NCBI GenBank assembly: GCA_029931535.1
Contig: JAQPZY010001660.1
Coordinates: 3,931,001 to 3,995,000 of the forward strand
From: Margaritifera margaritifera
Lineage: Eukaryota > Mollusca > Bivalvia > Unionida > Margaritiferidae
Reading direction: 5' to 3'
Length of the DNA: 64,000 bases
Shown: piece by piece, positions 24,057 through 36,643 of the stretch
Layout of the letters: each line of letters begins with the position of its first letter
How positions within the stretch are numbered: the stretch's first letter is position 1
Translations under genes and position numbers: made by a program
Notes under the pieces: generated by a model
Databases searched by the model: none
What the model saw: the letters and a program-made list of their open reading frames with translations, nothing else
Told to the model about the DNA's origin: nothing

Positions 24057-25060
24057 TGTTACGACTAGCGGTAAATGTAACAAAAGAAAAGACTCAAACA
24101 AGCTTTCAAGATTTAAAACACAAATATTTAATTTCCTAAAATATTAAAATATTTCAACAAACAATCAAAGTTAAAGAATTAAAAATAACTTACAGTATAG
24201 AATATCCTTAAAAGTCCTAAATTGTTCTAAAGTTCACTGATCCAGAAATTAATCCAAATATTCCGAATGATGTAGGTTCCAAATGAAACCTCCACTGTAC
24301 TGATGTACTAACAAGAATCAGTTATATCCAAGTGTTATTAATTTCAAGTAATCGTTGTAAATATGGAATATCACACAAGTGTTTTAAATGTTTACGATAA
24401 TTCCACGGAGCTGAATAATTCTTAAAGTTTAAGAAGCAGTACCAAATCCTAAATGTACTGTATAATAATATCTGAAGCAGAATACCACACAAAATGAACC
24501 AATCTCATTTATGACCTCTCAGGCTGACAAACTATGCTAGAATCATGAACGCTGCGATTACATCTTATTTATAGTCTCTGACAGCGCAAATCAAATAAAA
24601 ACCCAATTATTCTACGTCTCAAACAAACACATCAGAATTGTGATCTTAAACTCTAATTTCTGGTCAACAAAATGAATCATTCTCTGTAATTGCGACTTAA
24701 AAACAATTTAATCCTTCTAGAAAACAACCTTCTCCAAACCAATCAGAAACTAGGTTATACGTGACACTGCTAAAGTACCTATGCACTGACGTTATTACCA
24801 GTCAACAAGGTATTGACTTCTTATTGAACATAGAATCCAGGTCAAAACATTGAATGCAGGTCAAAAGGACAAATCTCACCCAATGAATTACGTGATATGA
24901 CTCATGCATCAAATGACAATATTTTCCCAGGACTAATGTACTGAGTCACATTGAAATACCATATATGTACTTTCTGCAAGACGACAGCTGTTGGACTATT
25001 ATGCAGAGATTATAAAACTACATCATTATTTAAAAACAAATTATACATAATTTCGTAACA
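24057..25060. mobile_element. Solo LTR, probable Ty3/gypsy type
   Basis: A 1004-bp unit starting TGTTACGA and ending TCGTAACA (perfect 8-bp terminal inverted repeat with TG...CA ends), flanked on both sides by the 4-mer acat. It interrupts the minus-strand LINE between its 'FKHYKYNFRY' and 'VPRIRT' segments. No gag or pol is present, so it is a solo LTR left by recombination. A TATA-like 'cttatttatag' occurs near 24567. TGTTACG...CGTAACA ends are common in gypsy-type LTRs; the superfamily is inferred. Confidence 0.8.
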
Positions 25061-25250
25061 ACATCTAAAATATTTTAATATCTAAAATTGTATTTATAGT
25101 GTTTGAAACATATAAAATCATCCAAACATTTGGGAGCACACTTATTCAGAAATTTAAAAGTCTCTAGAACCATAGCCCTAAGTCTGCACACCGTCAGGGT
25201 TGGCATTTTTGCCTTAAGAGTTTAAGATAACTGTTTGTGTAATCATCATA

Positions 25251-26321
25251 CAGGGCTCTCAGGGATATTTTGTTGTAACTATATTTAAATTAAATTGGTG
25301 ATGACGCGAATATAAATCATGAGAGTAATGAAAGCTTTCTCAGAGTTTGATTTGGACAATATTGTCAAATCACTGATATGCGACAATAATAATAACTGCT
25401 ATTTAAGTATGTGTGATTTGTATTATGGTACATGTACTACAGTATCAGTAGAGACTTTTTAAAAGAGTCCAGAAAAGTATGTTGACTCATAAAAGTGAGT
25501 TGGCAAACTGTTTTCATTTCTTGGGAAATGGACTTGTAATGAAAACAAAACTAATGTCAACAAAAGGCAAACAAATAGGTGAAAGTTCGATTTGACTGGT
25601 GATATCTGAGTATCAATACCTAAAGCTTGCGTGAATTCATCTTGATAACAGTTCATGTCTGCTGTCTCAAGCTCCTTAGGCACTGTACATGTACCAACAG
25701 TAAGTCATCTTTTCTATAGAGCCCATGTTATATTCCACCTTTATTCCTTTGGGACAACTCTTAAGATTTTTAACACAGTTTTCTAATTAATATTTTTGAA
25801 TTAGTTTTTGGCACATATGCTGCTTGGTATAATTTTTTGTTCCTTCTTTGTTTCATTTAATGATAGTAATTTATGTTTATATATACAGTACACTTTAATG
25901 CCAGTTGTTTACTCATGAAATTTTCTTTGGTGTGAATGTAGATGCTATTTTACTTGCAGAGAAAACTACACAGCATTCTAAATAATCATTCTTGGGATTG
26001 AAACTAACTGTTGTGGTTTATTTTTTGTTTTTAGTGTTGTTGTAGGGGCAAAAATTTTAAATTTACATGTATAATGTTTAAACTTCTCATTCTATATACT
26101 GAAAAATATTTCTTTTTAGTGTGATATCATAAATGGCTAAGAATTTAATGCAGATGTGTAATAAAATAATAATCATGTACTTTTTCATTTTCCATTCTAT
26201 CCTTCTGAGTGAGGGACTCCCGAGTTTATGCCAGGAACTCTCAGAAATAGGCTGGGGACTCCTGAGTTCCATGAGTGAGGAGTCCAGGTCTCCTTGTCCT
26301 GAAACTCTGTTGAGAGCCCTG
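25251..26321. mobile_element. Non-autonomous DNA transposon, CAGGG ends, 6-bp target duplication
   Basis: The left end is cagggctctca and the right end, reverse complemented, is cagggctctca. The 6-mer atcata flanks both sides (25245-25250 and 26322-26327). Because the host is a LINE ORF, deletion of the unit plus one hexamer restores the conserved F-V-Y-D-D-Y block in frame. This fixes the duplication at 6 bp. The 1071-bp interior codes for nothing recognisable; near the right end 'gagtgagg' and 'ggactcc' words repeat. Confidence 0.88.
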
Positions 26322-27077
26322 ATCATACACAAATCTCAGATCATTCTCTTGTATTTTTTAAGTTTAGTAGCATTCAACTGTACATGTCACTGCTGAAATT
26401 CCAGGTTAAGGGGCAGAAGTTGAAATTGGAAAGGATAAATGCATGTAAGATTGTCAGTTTGTTGAGTCTAGTTAACTTCTGACCAATATGTTTCAAGACA
26501 GATAGTTGCCCTGAAGCTTTCCTACAAAGAATATTTTACATGTGAATCGAATTGCAGTTCATAGTCAATGTCAATTCCTAGCAGTTTAACAATTTCTTCA
26601 CAGTTTATGACTGCTTATGTTAAGTACAGGCTTCATGCTGAAAATCTTTTTACCACAGCTTGTGCTTGAAAGTATTCAGGGTTGGCTTGCATTTTGTTAA
26701 CTGTGAACTAGTCAATCAGAATGTTGAACTCGGTTTCAAGTGTGTCAATCAGAGTATCAAAGTCCGGTGGGGAAAAGAACAGAGTGTTATCATCAGCATA
26801 AGTATATAAAGAGCTATATTTAATAAAATGAAAAATATCATTGATAAAAACATTAAAGAGTAAAGGTCCGAGGATTTACCGCTGGGAACCCCTTTCTGAA
26901 TTTCAGTCCAGCTACTCAAGACACCCTGCATCTTAATTTGCTGCTTTCAATTCAACAGATAGCTCAATAAGAGACATACCGAGTCATCTGACATACCATA
27001 AGCTCTTAGCTTGCAAATAAAAATATCATGAGGGAGATGGTAAAAAGCCTTAAATAAATCCATCAGAACTGCAGCTA

Positions 27078-29850
27078 CAGTATATACTCAATTTTAAGTC
27101 AACTTGACTATAAGTCGACCCCCCCCCCCCCTTATAGGGCTGCAAAAAGTTAATTTCTCTTTGACTCTCCTATAAGTCGGGGTGTATTTTGCAAGTCAGA
27201 TCCGTCTGAAGTGGTGACTTCTTAGTGAGTCAGAATTGCTCTTTGGAAATATAAACAAGCCAAACTGAATAGGTAGATAGATAAGAAAAATAAAGACAAA
27301 ACCAGTGTAAAATACAATTATATTATTGAGTGAAATATGTCACAAATAAATTGACAACTTACAATTTGTCCATCTTTGTGTAATAAAGTCCATTGAAATC
27401 CATATTGCTTGACATTTTAAATCCATTTATATGATAAATACACGAATTCAATTATAGGTGACATACCGTAATAAAAATAGAAGTTCAGAATGATCCGATT
27501 CACAATATCCCGTCATATGTTAATTCCACACGTCGTACAAATAAACAATGAAAGTTAAGTCCACTTTTTGTGATTCACAGTATTCTATAATTGTCGCTAT
27601 CTAATGTCATCTGGTACAAAGTCCAAAAATTAATCCTCATTGACTGATAAAGTTCTGAAATCCTACATCGTCGTCTAGTCATCGTAAATCTCGTCTGACT
27701 CTGATTCCTCGGTTTTACTGTCATATGCGGGTATTTCTGCAGAGACTGAGCTTGGGCTCTCTAAGTAACACTGATCAAAAGTCAGAAATCTATAGGATGT
27801 AACTGAACACATGTCAATTGTGCGGCAAGATCAAAGGGAGTTCAAATAACCACCTTTTGTTACTTGGCACTGAACAAGTATCAAACTCACGGCTTGATCA
27901 AAGGGTTGTCACGTGGGAAAACAAAGAGTGTGGTGCCTTTACCAGCTAAGGGATTAAGGTCAAAGTATATGCACAGGAAGTTGTAGAACTCTACTTGGCA
28001 CTGAACAAATATTAGAATCACAGCTCGATCAAAAGGATTGTCAACTTGAAAACAAAGTGAGTGCCTTTACAAGCCAAAGGCTTATCGGCCCACGTGCACT
28101 GGCAGATAACTTGGGAAATATCACTTGGGAATTAAATCTGACTTGTGGAAAGGAAAATACAAATTAAATCAAAACTTTTATTGCATCAAGCACAGTCTTT
28201 ATACAGCAAAACACAAATATTAATACAAATAGAGGACTTGCATGAAAATGGAAGCAATATACTTCAGGGGTCACGCTACCAGGCAAAGTGGGCGACTAAG
28301 TCACCGAAAAAATGTAAACTCCGCCTTCTTATATTAGGAAAACAAAAACGACTTCGCCCTTTCATTTTGTTGTTTTGGGTTTTTTTTAGATCTAGATGAG
28401 TGCTTGTAGTTTATGGCTTTTGAGATGCTCCCTCAACTCAGCCAAGTAGTGTTAAGCCCCAGTAGAAATGGATGGCATGTTGCCATAGCACGTGTTCATA
28501 TCAATTGAGCCGACAAAACAAACTCTTGCACATTCACAGGCATGTGTTTTTAATAGCTGATTGACCATTTAACTCTTTCCCCTGCTAGATATCGCTGGCC
28601 GATTTCTGCAAGTTATCATTTGTTCATGAAAACTTAATAACTTGTGTTTTGAAACTAAATCATCTATATGTAAATAACAATTTGTGTTTTAAGAATAGAA
28701 TTGGTGAAAGCACAGTCTAAATATAACTTTAGGAGATTTTAACAGCCGTGCTTGATTTATTTTCTTCATAAAATCAGTTTGAAACCACAAGTAAACCTGC
28801 TATGGGGTAATAATGGTGGACATCGCTGTATCTTGGAAGTACGTCTTCATTAGACTGTCTGTTTTCGTAATTCATTGGACACGTACATTAAGGAAATTAT
28901 ACAATTCATAGAAGGCAAAGTAACTATTATGTGATAAAAGATTTAGCCTAAAAAATAAAAATTTGTTGGTCAGAAACGTATGGCACAATTCTATGTTGTC
29001 GAATTGATAAGCGCTGCAACTTAAGGTCAAGGTTGTTAGCTTACATCACACATATTTGTGCAAATACAAGAAAGAGTAAGAAAGAAAAAAATATCCAACC
29101 AATACACAACGTTATTACGAGAATGAAGAAAAATATTACAACCATAAATTTTCAATCCTAAATTGGGATTGTTGCAACGATGCTAGAAAGTGAGTGGTCA
29201 CATGAAACAAATAGCTGTTTCTAAAAATAGATGCATCTACTTTTAAAAAAATACCAAAAAATGACAGTCAAAAGATTTACATTTAATTCAGAATAAACTC
29301 CCTCAAAATGCAGTTGGAAAGATGAGATTACTTATCAGTGACCACCGGTTTGAATGGATGAACACTATGATCTTGAAGACACATTTATATGTGCTCTCAT
29401 GTGCGTGTTGTAGCCTAATATAGTGGTTGTTTCAAACTAATTTGGAAATTTTCGAACTGACATTTTCTAGTGAAGAAACTAACCAAAAATTTACATTTTT
29501 CTTTAGCTGGCAGTGGATTAAGTATTTTTACCTATTTGTAACTACATTACTGTAATATAGGTACTCCTGTCAGTTAAAATTAATTACAATGTATAGTTTC
29601 TGGTATGCTTTTTTGAAGTCATATGGCCAAAATACATTGCATATTTCTCTCCATCTAAACATACACACCTTTAAGTATGAATACACTGCATATGAGTATA
29701 ATACATTCATACACTTTCAAAATGTGTTTATAATATACATACAACATGGAGAATTTTCTACTTGAAGATGAAATATTGCTTCAAACTAATGTTAAATGCA
29801 AATATGCATAATGAGAAATACAGGACACAATTCAAATAAGAGAACCATAG

Positions 29851-29919
<69 letters not shown>

Positions 29920-30402
29920 CATTTTTTTAATTGCTGCCACTTGTCCCTGTTCTGCTCTCACTTCTCCCTATTCTGTCCAAAAGGAGAAGTCACTTCTCCA
30001 TAAATTTCAAGTCTAGCTTGACCCCTGATACTTACTACTAAACACCTACGGTAAACATTGACGGACACTTCACTTTGCGGTAGGTAGTATTTAATTTACC
30101 GGTAATATTTTCAAATTATTAAAATCCAAATAACTGTAGATACAAGTATTATGTAATGAAGACTGTCATGAAACGGATAAACACAGTGCATACCATATAT
30201 GCATTACTGCATAGGAATAGTGGCATGAAAACGTAAAAATATATGAATTTACAGTATTTGTATGCACTGCAAACATCTAGAGTTTCCAACATTACCCAAA
30301 GATTTATAATTTTTTTTAATGTCGCGCTTATAAGACGACCCCTACTCTGCATGAATCGAATTTTAAGTAAAAAAACGTCGACTTATAAGCGAGTACATAC
30401 GG
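27078..30402. mobile_element. pogo/Tigger-type DNA transposon with TA flanks, coding region lost
   Basis: The left end starts cagtatatactca and the right end, reverse complemented, ccgtatgtactcg. A TA dinucleotide lies just outside both (27076-27077 and 30403-30404). Subterminal repeats follow at both ends: 'ttaagtcaac', 'tataagtcgacc' and 'tataagtcgggg' on the left, 'cttataagtcgac' and 'cttataagcgcgac' on the right. The 3.3 kb unit holds no transposase; 1763 bp is a nested second element. It sits in CBLL1 intron 1, about 0.4 kb from exon 1. Confidence 0.75.
28265..30027. mobile_element. Nested hAT-like element, CAGGGG ends, 6-bp flank
   Basis: The left end is caggggtcacgcta and the right end, reverse complemented, caggggtcaagcta (13 of 14). 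The hexamer atactt flanks both sides (28259-28264 and 30028-30033). The right subterminal region has 'gagaagtgacttctcc', an inverted motif. The 1763-bp interior includes a (TA)n tract at 29861-29917 and no recognisable ORF. It is inserted within the 27078-30402 element and is therefore younger. Confidence 0.78.
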
Positions 30403-30818
30403 TACATACACTAACAATGTAGGGTTCAAGCTACCGCTCATTAAATATTTTAAAAAAATACCTTACGCTTTTTGTCTCAAGCACGCAAGATGCTCTACCT
30501 GTATCTAATTTTAGAAAATTGTTTGTAGGAAAAATAGCTCTTCAGAGGTAATGGTATTTGCTGTAATATCGGACGTAAAATAAAAATGTATTTCTTTTTA
30601 AATTCTAGCATAGTATTACACTGTTCTGTTGCCCCTGTGCATTGAAAGTGAAAATGAGACACATGCATGATTACAATATATCACATTTCCAATTATAATT
30701 GTCGTACACTGGTATGCTAGAATGGCTTCGTAATAGTATAAGAATTCTTTCTAGGTATTTCCTTTTGTGTCTAAACTGATTTGCAGCGTTTGTTATTTGC
30801 AACACGCCGGTGAATTAC

Positions 30819-30834
30819 CTTGATCGGCCTCCAT
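30819..30834 (-). CDS. CBLL1: CBLL1 (Hakai) first coding exon, 16 nt
   Basis: On the minus strand 'ctcaaaATGGAGGCCGATCA' is followed by AG and the donor gtaattcacc. It encodes M-E-A-D-Q plus one base, and that one base is exactly what exon 2 needs (G + AG = Glu), giving MEADQ-ELELDAEAEM. The ATG has a good context and sits in an 'aaaATGGaGGC' word that resembles a YY1-type site at many metazoan start codons. The intron to exon 2 is about 9.4 kb and filled with transposons. Evidence is context and phase only, so confidence is lower than for the RING exons. Confidence 0.7.
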
Positions 30835-31056
30835 TTTGAGAGTGAGACGACCTACTAATGTAAAGTAAAATTTGGTTGGACGAAGTAATCCTTAATTATG
30901 AAAAAAAATTTGGTTGGTTCAAATTTATTTGTGCCGCTTAAGACAGAGACAAATTTGACAGCTGAGAACTGTAAGGTCAATATGTTAATACAACTTAATT
31001 TTCGGCTAATATTAATTCATATTGTCTTTCACTAACTTGTTGCACCAACAAAATAG
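30835..31056. promoter_or_regulatory. Putative bidirectional promoter of CBLL1 and USP19
   Basis: A 222-bp gap separates the CBLL1 start codon (minus) from the first plus-strand coding exon attributed to USP19. It holds the YY1-like CTCCATTTTG at its left border and a likely acceptor for the plus-strand exon (branch-like 'cactaac', then 'aaaatag'). A non-coding first exon of the plus-strand gene could lie here; 'gaact|gtaagg' near 30970 is a possible donor. No TATA box is evident. Confidence 0.4.
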
Positions 31057-31269
31057 ATCAACAGAATCGCAAAAGAAAGCACACCGAAAGCGTGTGCTCT
31101 GATACGGAACAAATTAATGAACTTGAAGTGATCATGGAAGATAGCAACAAAGAGAAAGCATGTTCACATGGGGATGCGAGTTGCGAAGAACACATGGATA
31201 GAAACATCTCGTCAAAAAGAAGGAAAGAATTCGACAGCGACAAAGAAAAAACTAGCTCAGGCCAAAAGA
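31057..31269 (+). CDS. USP19: Probable USP19 N-terminal exon, lysine-rich
   Basis: An open stretch of 71 codons after acceptor 'caacaaaatag' contains 'QQNRKRKHTESVCSDTEQ' and 'EDSNKEKACSHGDASCEE', then 'SSKRRKEFDSDKEKTSSGQK'. A donor A|gtgtgt at 31270 leaves phase 1, which matches the entry phase of the first CS exon at 52587 and would give ...GQKRPKHEWSQ. Human USP19 has a similar charged 'KKKQKDRANQESKD' region before its first CS domain. Translation may start at the in-frame ATG 31134 if the preceding exon is non-coding. The alternative is the last exon of another gene, with the TAG at 31276 as its stop. The link to USP19 is inferred from order, phase and composition. Confidence 0.5.
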
Positions 31270-32654
31270 GTGTGTAGTTTGTTCTTTTGGTCTTTGATCT
31301 TTAGTTTATAGTTCTATATCTGCCTTTCTCTATATAGGCCGAGTCTACTGCGTACCTTAACTGGGAAAGATTATTATAGAAAAACTATTCGCACAGCCGC
31401 TGTGAACATGATTTACATTAGGGGCGTCACTATTTACCACACTCTACTACAATCTACCACAATCGACCATGAAAATACCATAATCTACCCCATTTGACCT
31501 TGAAAATACCATAAATATATATATCCTGGACTCTCCTATTTTGACGCACATAAGTACTTTCACCTTGTCAGAAATATACTCTTTTCATAGTGATACCTCT
31601 CATTACTTTAGAAACATTAGTTATTTTAGCAAAGTATGCATAAAAAATGACAGTGATATATTCCCTAATACTTTTCTTTGAATGCTTTCAACCAGACGAC
31701 CCCTAGTCGGAAAGTTTGTGTATTATGTCACCCATTATGACGCACTTCAGAGAAGTCTATTTCTTTTAGTGACACCATTGTACATATGCTTGGGGAAAAA
31801 AACTATATTGCAGAAGAACATCAATAGGACATAGAAAACTTAAGTTTATAGGAAAAATTACAGAAAGAAATTTAACTTCCTAAAGCATTTCTTACATTTA
31901 TCATAAATTTGATTTTGGTACAGATTTTGTCTCGAACGCAAAAAGAATCAAATTGGAAAAATCATGATAGTATTATTTTAAAATTGTGTACTTATTATTA
32001 AAAAATTATTAGATTTAGCATGTGACTTTTTTTCCCAATACTTAATTGGCATTGTGAACATGCAGAACCTCAATCCTTGAATGTACTGTTTTTTGAAATA
32101 TCAAATCTGTTTTGCATCCTTCACAACTTTTTTTATCCAGAATGTAAATAATCACAGACAGAAGACATAAAGTTACAGGAAAAGGTTTTATTTTCATTTA
32201 TTATCATTCGTGCCATTATCAAACAAATCTTAAAATAAAAAATTAGTTGAAATAAGTTTAATATCAAGAATGTATTAAAAGATTATTGAAAATATACTGT
32301 TAAAGTAACATTGCTTAATTATCAGATAAAAAAAAAATCATAATACTTTGATTTTAATGAGCAAAAATGTAAAGGATTCTAATTTAATTATGAAATATAT
32401 CGTAAAAGTATGTTTCTCGTATATTTCCACAAATTATTATAACAAAGAATCACCTCTGAAAATCAGTTATGACAGATCCACATCAAACTGTATAACACTG
32501 TACACCTTTCTAAACAGTGTTACTGATGAAGTTATTAGTTGTGAGTCACGTTGCTAACACATGTTGAGAAGCAGACTCAATGCCAATTATGGCGGGAAGT
32601 TGATTTGCCTGTCAGAATAGTCAGTAAGGATTTTTATGAGGACTTACTGATTGA

Positions 32655-32938
32655 AAAAAAAAAGAGAATAAGTGAAATGGCATTTTTATCAAGGTATGTA
32701 TCTTTGTTTCATTTCACAACCGATAAGGATAGGATTTTCGACAAATTTTTTTGTCTGTGTGACTCGATGTTGATCAGTGTAAATTAATGTTGTGGTTAAA
32801 AAAAGAGAATTAGTGAAATGGCATTTTTTTCAAGGTATATATCTTTGTTTCATTTCACAACCGATAAGGATAGGATTTTCGACACATTTTTCTGTCTGTG
32901 TGACTTGATGTTGATCAGTGTAAATTAATGTTGTGGTT
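32655..32938. repeat. Direct tandem duplication of about 141 bp
   Basis: Two near-identical copies (about 32655-32797 and 32798-32938) contain 'gtgaaatggcattttt', 'tttcacaaccgataaggat' and 'gttgatcagtgtaaattaat'. They differ at only a few positions, so the event is recent. It lies inside the 31423-35588 element. Confidence 0.9.
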
Positions 32939-33241
32939 GTGACGTCTTTGAAAGATGCGTTCTCATGAGAACTGGGAGTTTATGACACTGCGTTAAAATA
33001 GGGTGTGGGACATATATATATATATATATTTGTATACGGTTCAAAATGGACACATAATAATAAGTACATTCAAAATGCACCGTGACATAAGTAATCAAAA
33101 TATTATTTCAATAAAGTGAATGCTTTTCATAAGATATATTGAAGTTAGACTAGTGATATTTGTGCACGTGAAAATCCTGAATTATTCAATTTCATACTGA
33201 GTTAGTTCCTAAAGAATATGCAAAAGACTGTGAATAAATAA

Positions 33242-33377
<136 letters not shown>

Positions 33378-34376
33378 TTCAAAATGTGGGCCGGAATACT
33401 ACACATTACTTGATCATTATCTTGTATTAATAGAGGTCAGACCCTGTGCTGTAAACATATATAATCACAAAGTAAAGAAATGTGAGAGTTATATATATGG
33501 ACAGTTGATAACAGAATGAATGGTTATCATCATCATAATTGGTATACTGTGCTCTTTCTTTTTTAACATTGTTTTTGATTTAAAGAATGGCACTTTCCAT
33601 TTATGATCAATAGACACACTGCACTGCCATACAAGTGGGAATAGGACAATGTACATGTCATTTCCATACGCACTGTGTGTTTCATGTTTTCAACGATTTT
33701 GTGTTATTTCAGCCTTTGATGTTTCCATTGACTGGGGTTTTTTTGGACATTTTCTTTTGGTCATGGGCATTTGTAGTCGGATTTTGTGGTCTTGATGAAT
33801 GCACTTCTGGAGTGTTCTTTTATTGTGTGTCTTTGCCCATCTTTGCAGTGTTTAGTAGGACCGCATTTAAAGGAGTTATTGAAAGAAAAAGATCTTTTAT
33901 GCCTGTCAACATTCTGACTAAATATAACAATCGGATAAAAAAGCGGTTCAATCAGATCAGTGATATAATAACATGTTATATTGTCTTTGATTAAATATTC
34001 TATTTGTTCACATTTGAATTCTGTGTTTTTTTTTTTTTTTTACATTTATAAACAATTGATATCATATTAATGTCTGACAATAGATAAATTAAATTAATAT
34101 ATGAAGAATAGCTTTGAATTGTTATGAAGACTAGTTTCAGTGACACAGATGCCTATATTGTCATGCTACAAACTGCCTCTGTTTGTCTCTGCTGGCTTTA
34201 ATTTTCATCCTGATCGTGACATATCTTATTTTGCCTGTGTCAGCCAAGTTCTACAGTTTTGCCTGCTGTTGGAGATGTCTCTCTAGTTGCTCTGTGATCA
34301 TATTATGCAGAGCTTAAAGTTTATGAATATTGTGCATCATACATGTACCGTTATAATTTGTGAAAGTAACTACACT

Positions 34377-34412
<36 letters not shown>

Positions 34413-35592
34413 ATTATTTTCAGAGGGTACAACTCGTTTAGCCAAATTGTTAGCTAATCTTACATGAAGCCCTCAGGGGCATACAACATTCTATACATGT
34501 ACATAATATTTGTAAAAGAAAGAAAGAATGAACGTATTAATTACATGTTAATGTCACACAAATAGTTCACTTAAGACTTGCAATGTTTATACATCTGCAT
34601 CAGTGTAACATGTTTGTAGCTGATTTATGCATACTCATAAGAACAAAGAAGGAACTGTTGGAATATTTGGTGAGAGACATTATATGTTTAGGTAGCTGAA
34701 ATAGCCTGATTTGAAATTGGCAACACTGTCAGCCTGCTTTAGTTCAAGTCATAGCTGATTCCATTCTGAAGATCCTGCATATGTAAAAGTCTTGTTCTAT
34801 GCATTAGTTCTTGGTCTTGATAGTTTTAAACACAGGTTTGATGCTGATCTTAAAGAGTACATAGAGGCAGTATTGCTGGCTTTGATAAGTATATCATTCC
34901 GGTAAAGAGATATTAAATTATGTAGGGTTTTATAAACCATAATACATCTATGATATGAAATTCTTTTGTCAGAATGGAGCCAGTATTATATGAATATAAT
35001 ATAAAATATATAAATATGTTTTAATAGGTTAATTGATATGTAGGTAATACTATACTTATATTATGATATTATATTAAATGATGATCATTACGATATAATA
35101 TATCATATAAATTTTAAACAATGCCATATATAGATAGTTAATAAAAAGGAAAGTTCTTATAAAATATCATTATGTTATAATATCCACATAACTGTCAACT
35201 CGGTCATTTATCAGAATGGCAATAACAATAATTATATTCCTTAGAATTTACAAAGCTTATAAACTTGCTTGTATCATGTCTACTGTACTTGTGAATAAAG
35301 CTATTTATCTGAGTTAGAAAACATTTTATTTATAATAATAAATATAGTATTATAATAATATATTTATTTATAAAACATTAAATATATTTTGGTCAATGTT
35401 GGTATTTTTACACGATTATAGAAGATTGTGGTATATTGTGTTATTGTTATGGTCAATTGTGGCAAATCATGTTGATTGTGGTAGACTGTGTTATTTTCAT
35501 GGTCGATTGTGGTAGATTGTAGTTGGTTGTGGTAGATTGTGGTAGATTGTAGTTGGTTGTGGTAGATTGTGATAAATCATGTTGCGACTACA

Positions 35593-35643
35593 TTAGGCTA
35601 TTCGCATGACTGTGTAGCAATTGCATGAATAACTAGCCTAATT
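35593..35643. repeat. Short inverted repeat beside element end
   Basis: The 9-bp arms attaggcta and tagcctaat enclose an imperfect inner stem (ttcgcatg / catgaata). It overlaps the right target duplication of the 31423-35588 element. Confidence 0.6.
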
Positions 35644-36593
35644 CACACGGCATTCGTGTAATTAGTATGATGGACATGAAAATCATACATTTAAAAGCAT
35701 CCACATTTTCATCATTGATTACCTTTAATGCCTTTTTTGCAAGTCATTGTGGGTAAAACTGGTACAGTGTTATACTTTTACAGCTTGACTCCCTGCAACA
35801 ATACAAATTTAAGAAGATCTAATACCACTTATATCCATAAATACTTTGCAGAAAATGATCAACTATGACTTGCAAAAAAATAGCTGATTTGTACAGGAAT
35901 TTCTACCCACTGCAACTTTGAGGTAAATCCTATGGATCATGTCTCAGCATATTTTTGTCTCGCAGAAATAGCTGAGGTGGTCCGAAAGGAATTTCTGTTC
36001 ACCATCGTATGCTATAAATTATTCTTCTAACTGAACCACTTACCACATGATCGCTACTTTTAAAAATATTCCTTACGTTGGATATGAACTGTCTACTGTG
36101 CTCATTTAACAAAAATTGTTGCAAAAGGGCAAAAACAATTGACTTAATTGTCAAATGTCTCCTCATTTCCTAAGTCCACCATAACAAATGGTGTGCCATC
36201 CAATTAGATGCTAGATCATTCCAAATTTTTTGGACTCATCCCTAATGCATTTACTGGTTGCCATGCAGATAGCCTTTGATACTGTGAGTACAAAGTGTAA
36301 ATAACTACAGTTCTAACATTGTGGTGCTGTCCAAAGCTGGACATATCCCATTGTATTTTAACATTATAGTTTCTATCTTCCTGTATTGGCATAGACTTGA
36401 ACATAACATCTCTGAGTTACTTAGATCTGTCTACTATGTAACTTTATACACAAGATACAAATTATTCATGGTATGCAACTACTACTTAGCTAAAACTAAA
36501 CTGGAGAAATTAAAGCATGTCATTATTGACAAATGCTACTCAATAATCCTAAGGACCCTACTTCAAAATTTTAACTTTTTTTGGAATAAATAT
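35644..36593. other. USP19 intron, dispersed repeat at 35735-35860
   Basis: The phrase 'gggtaaaactggtacag' plus 'ttatacttttac' and 'catatccata'-type words recur at 62290-62410 inside a MITE-like unit, so this is a dispersed repeat. No exon is supported. Confidence 0.5.
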
Positions 36594-36643
36594 CAGTGAT
36601 TTCCCCAGAAATTTTTGATAGCATCGGGGTAAGCGCGTTAGGT

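Larger units (their letters stand above)
23870..27075 (-). pseudogene. LINE (jockey/CR1-like) reverse transcriptase relic, split by two insertions
   Basis: On the minus strand, in order: 'AAVLMDLFKAFYHLPHD' (about 27070), 'GVPSG' (26878-26892), 'LGPLLFNVFINDI', the catalytic YADD box (26789-26800), 'VKLLGIDIDYELQFD' (about 26560), then 'LRFVYDDYTNSYLKLL' interrupted by the element at 25251-26321. Next come 'RLRAMVLETFKFLNK', a solo LTR at 24057-25060, and the terminal 'WNELPNHFTDQ' with a 'W.GKDRKCNIC' tail near 23900. A frameshift near 26880 and several stops show it is dead. The upstream RT blocks are absent; it is 5' truncated or cut by the element starting at 27078. Confidence 0.85.

Noticed and set aside
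33635..33994. 119-codon ORF with hydrophobic segments
   Set aside because: No recognisable domain or splice context; it lies in the unclassified transposable element and is kept only as a note.
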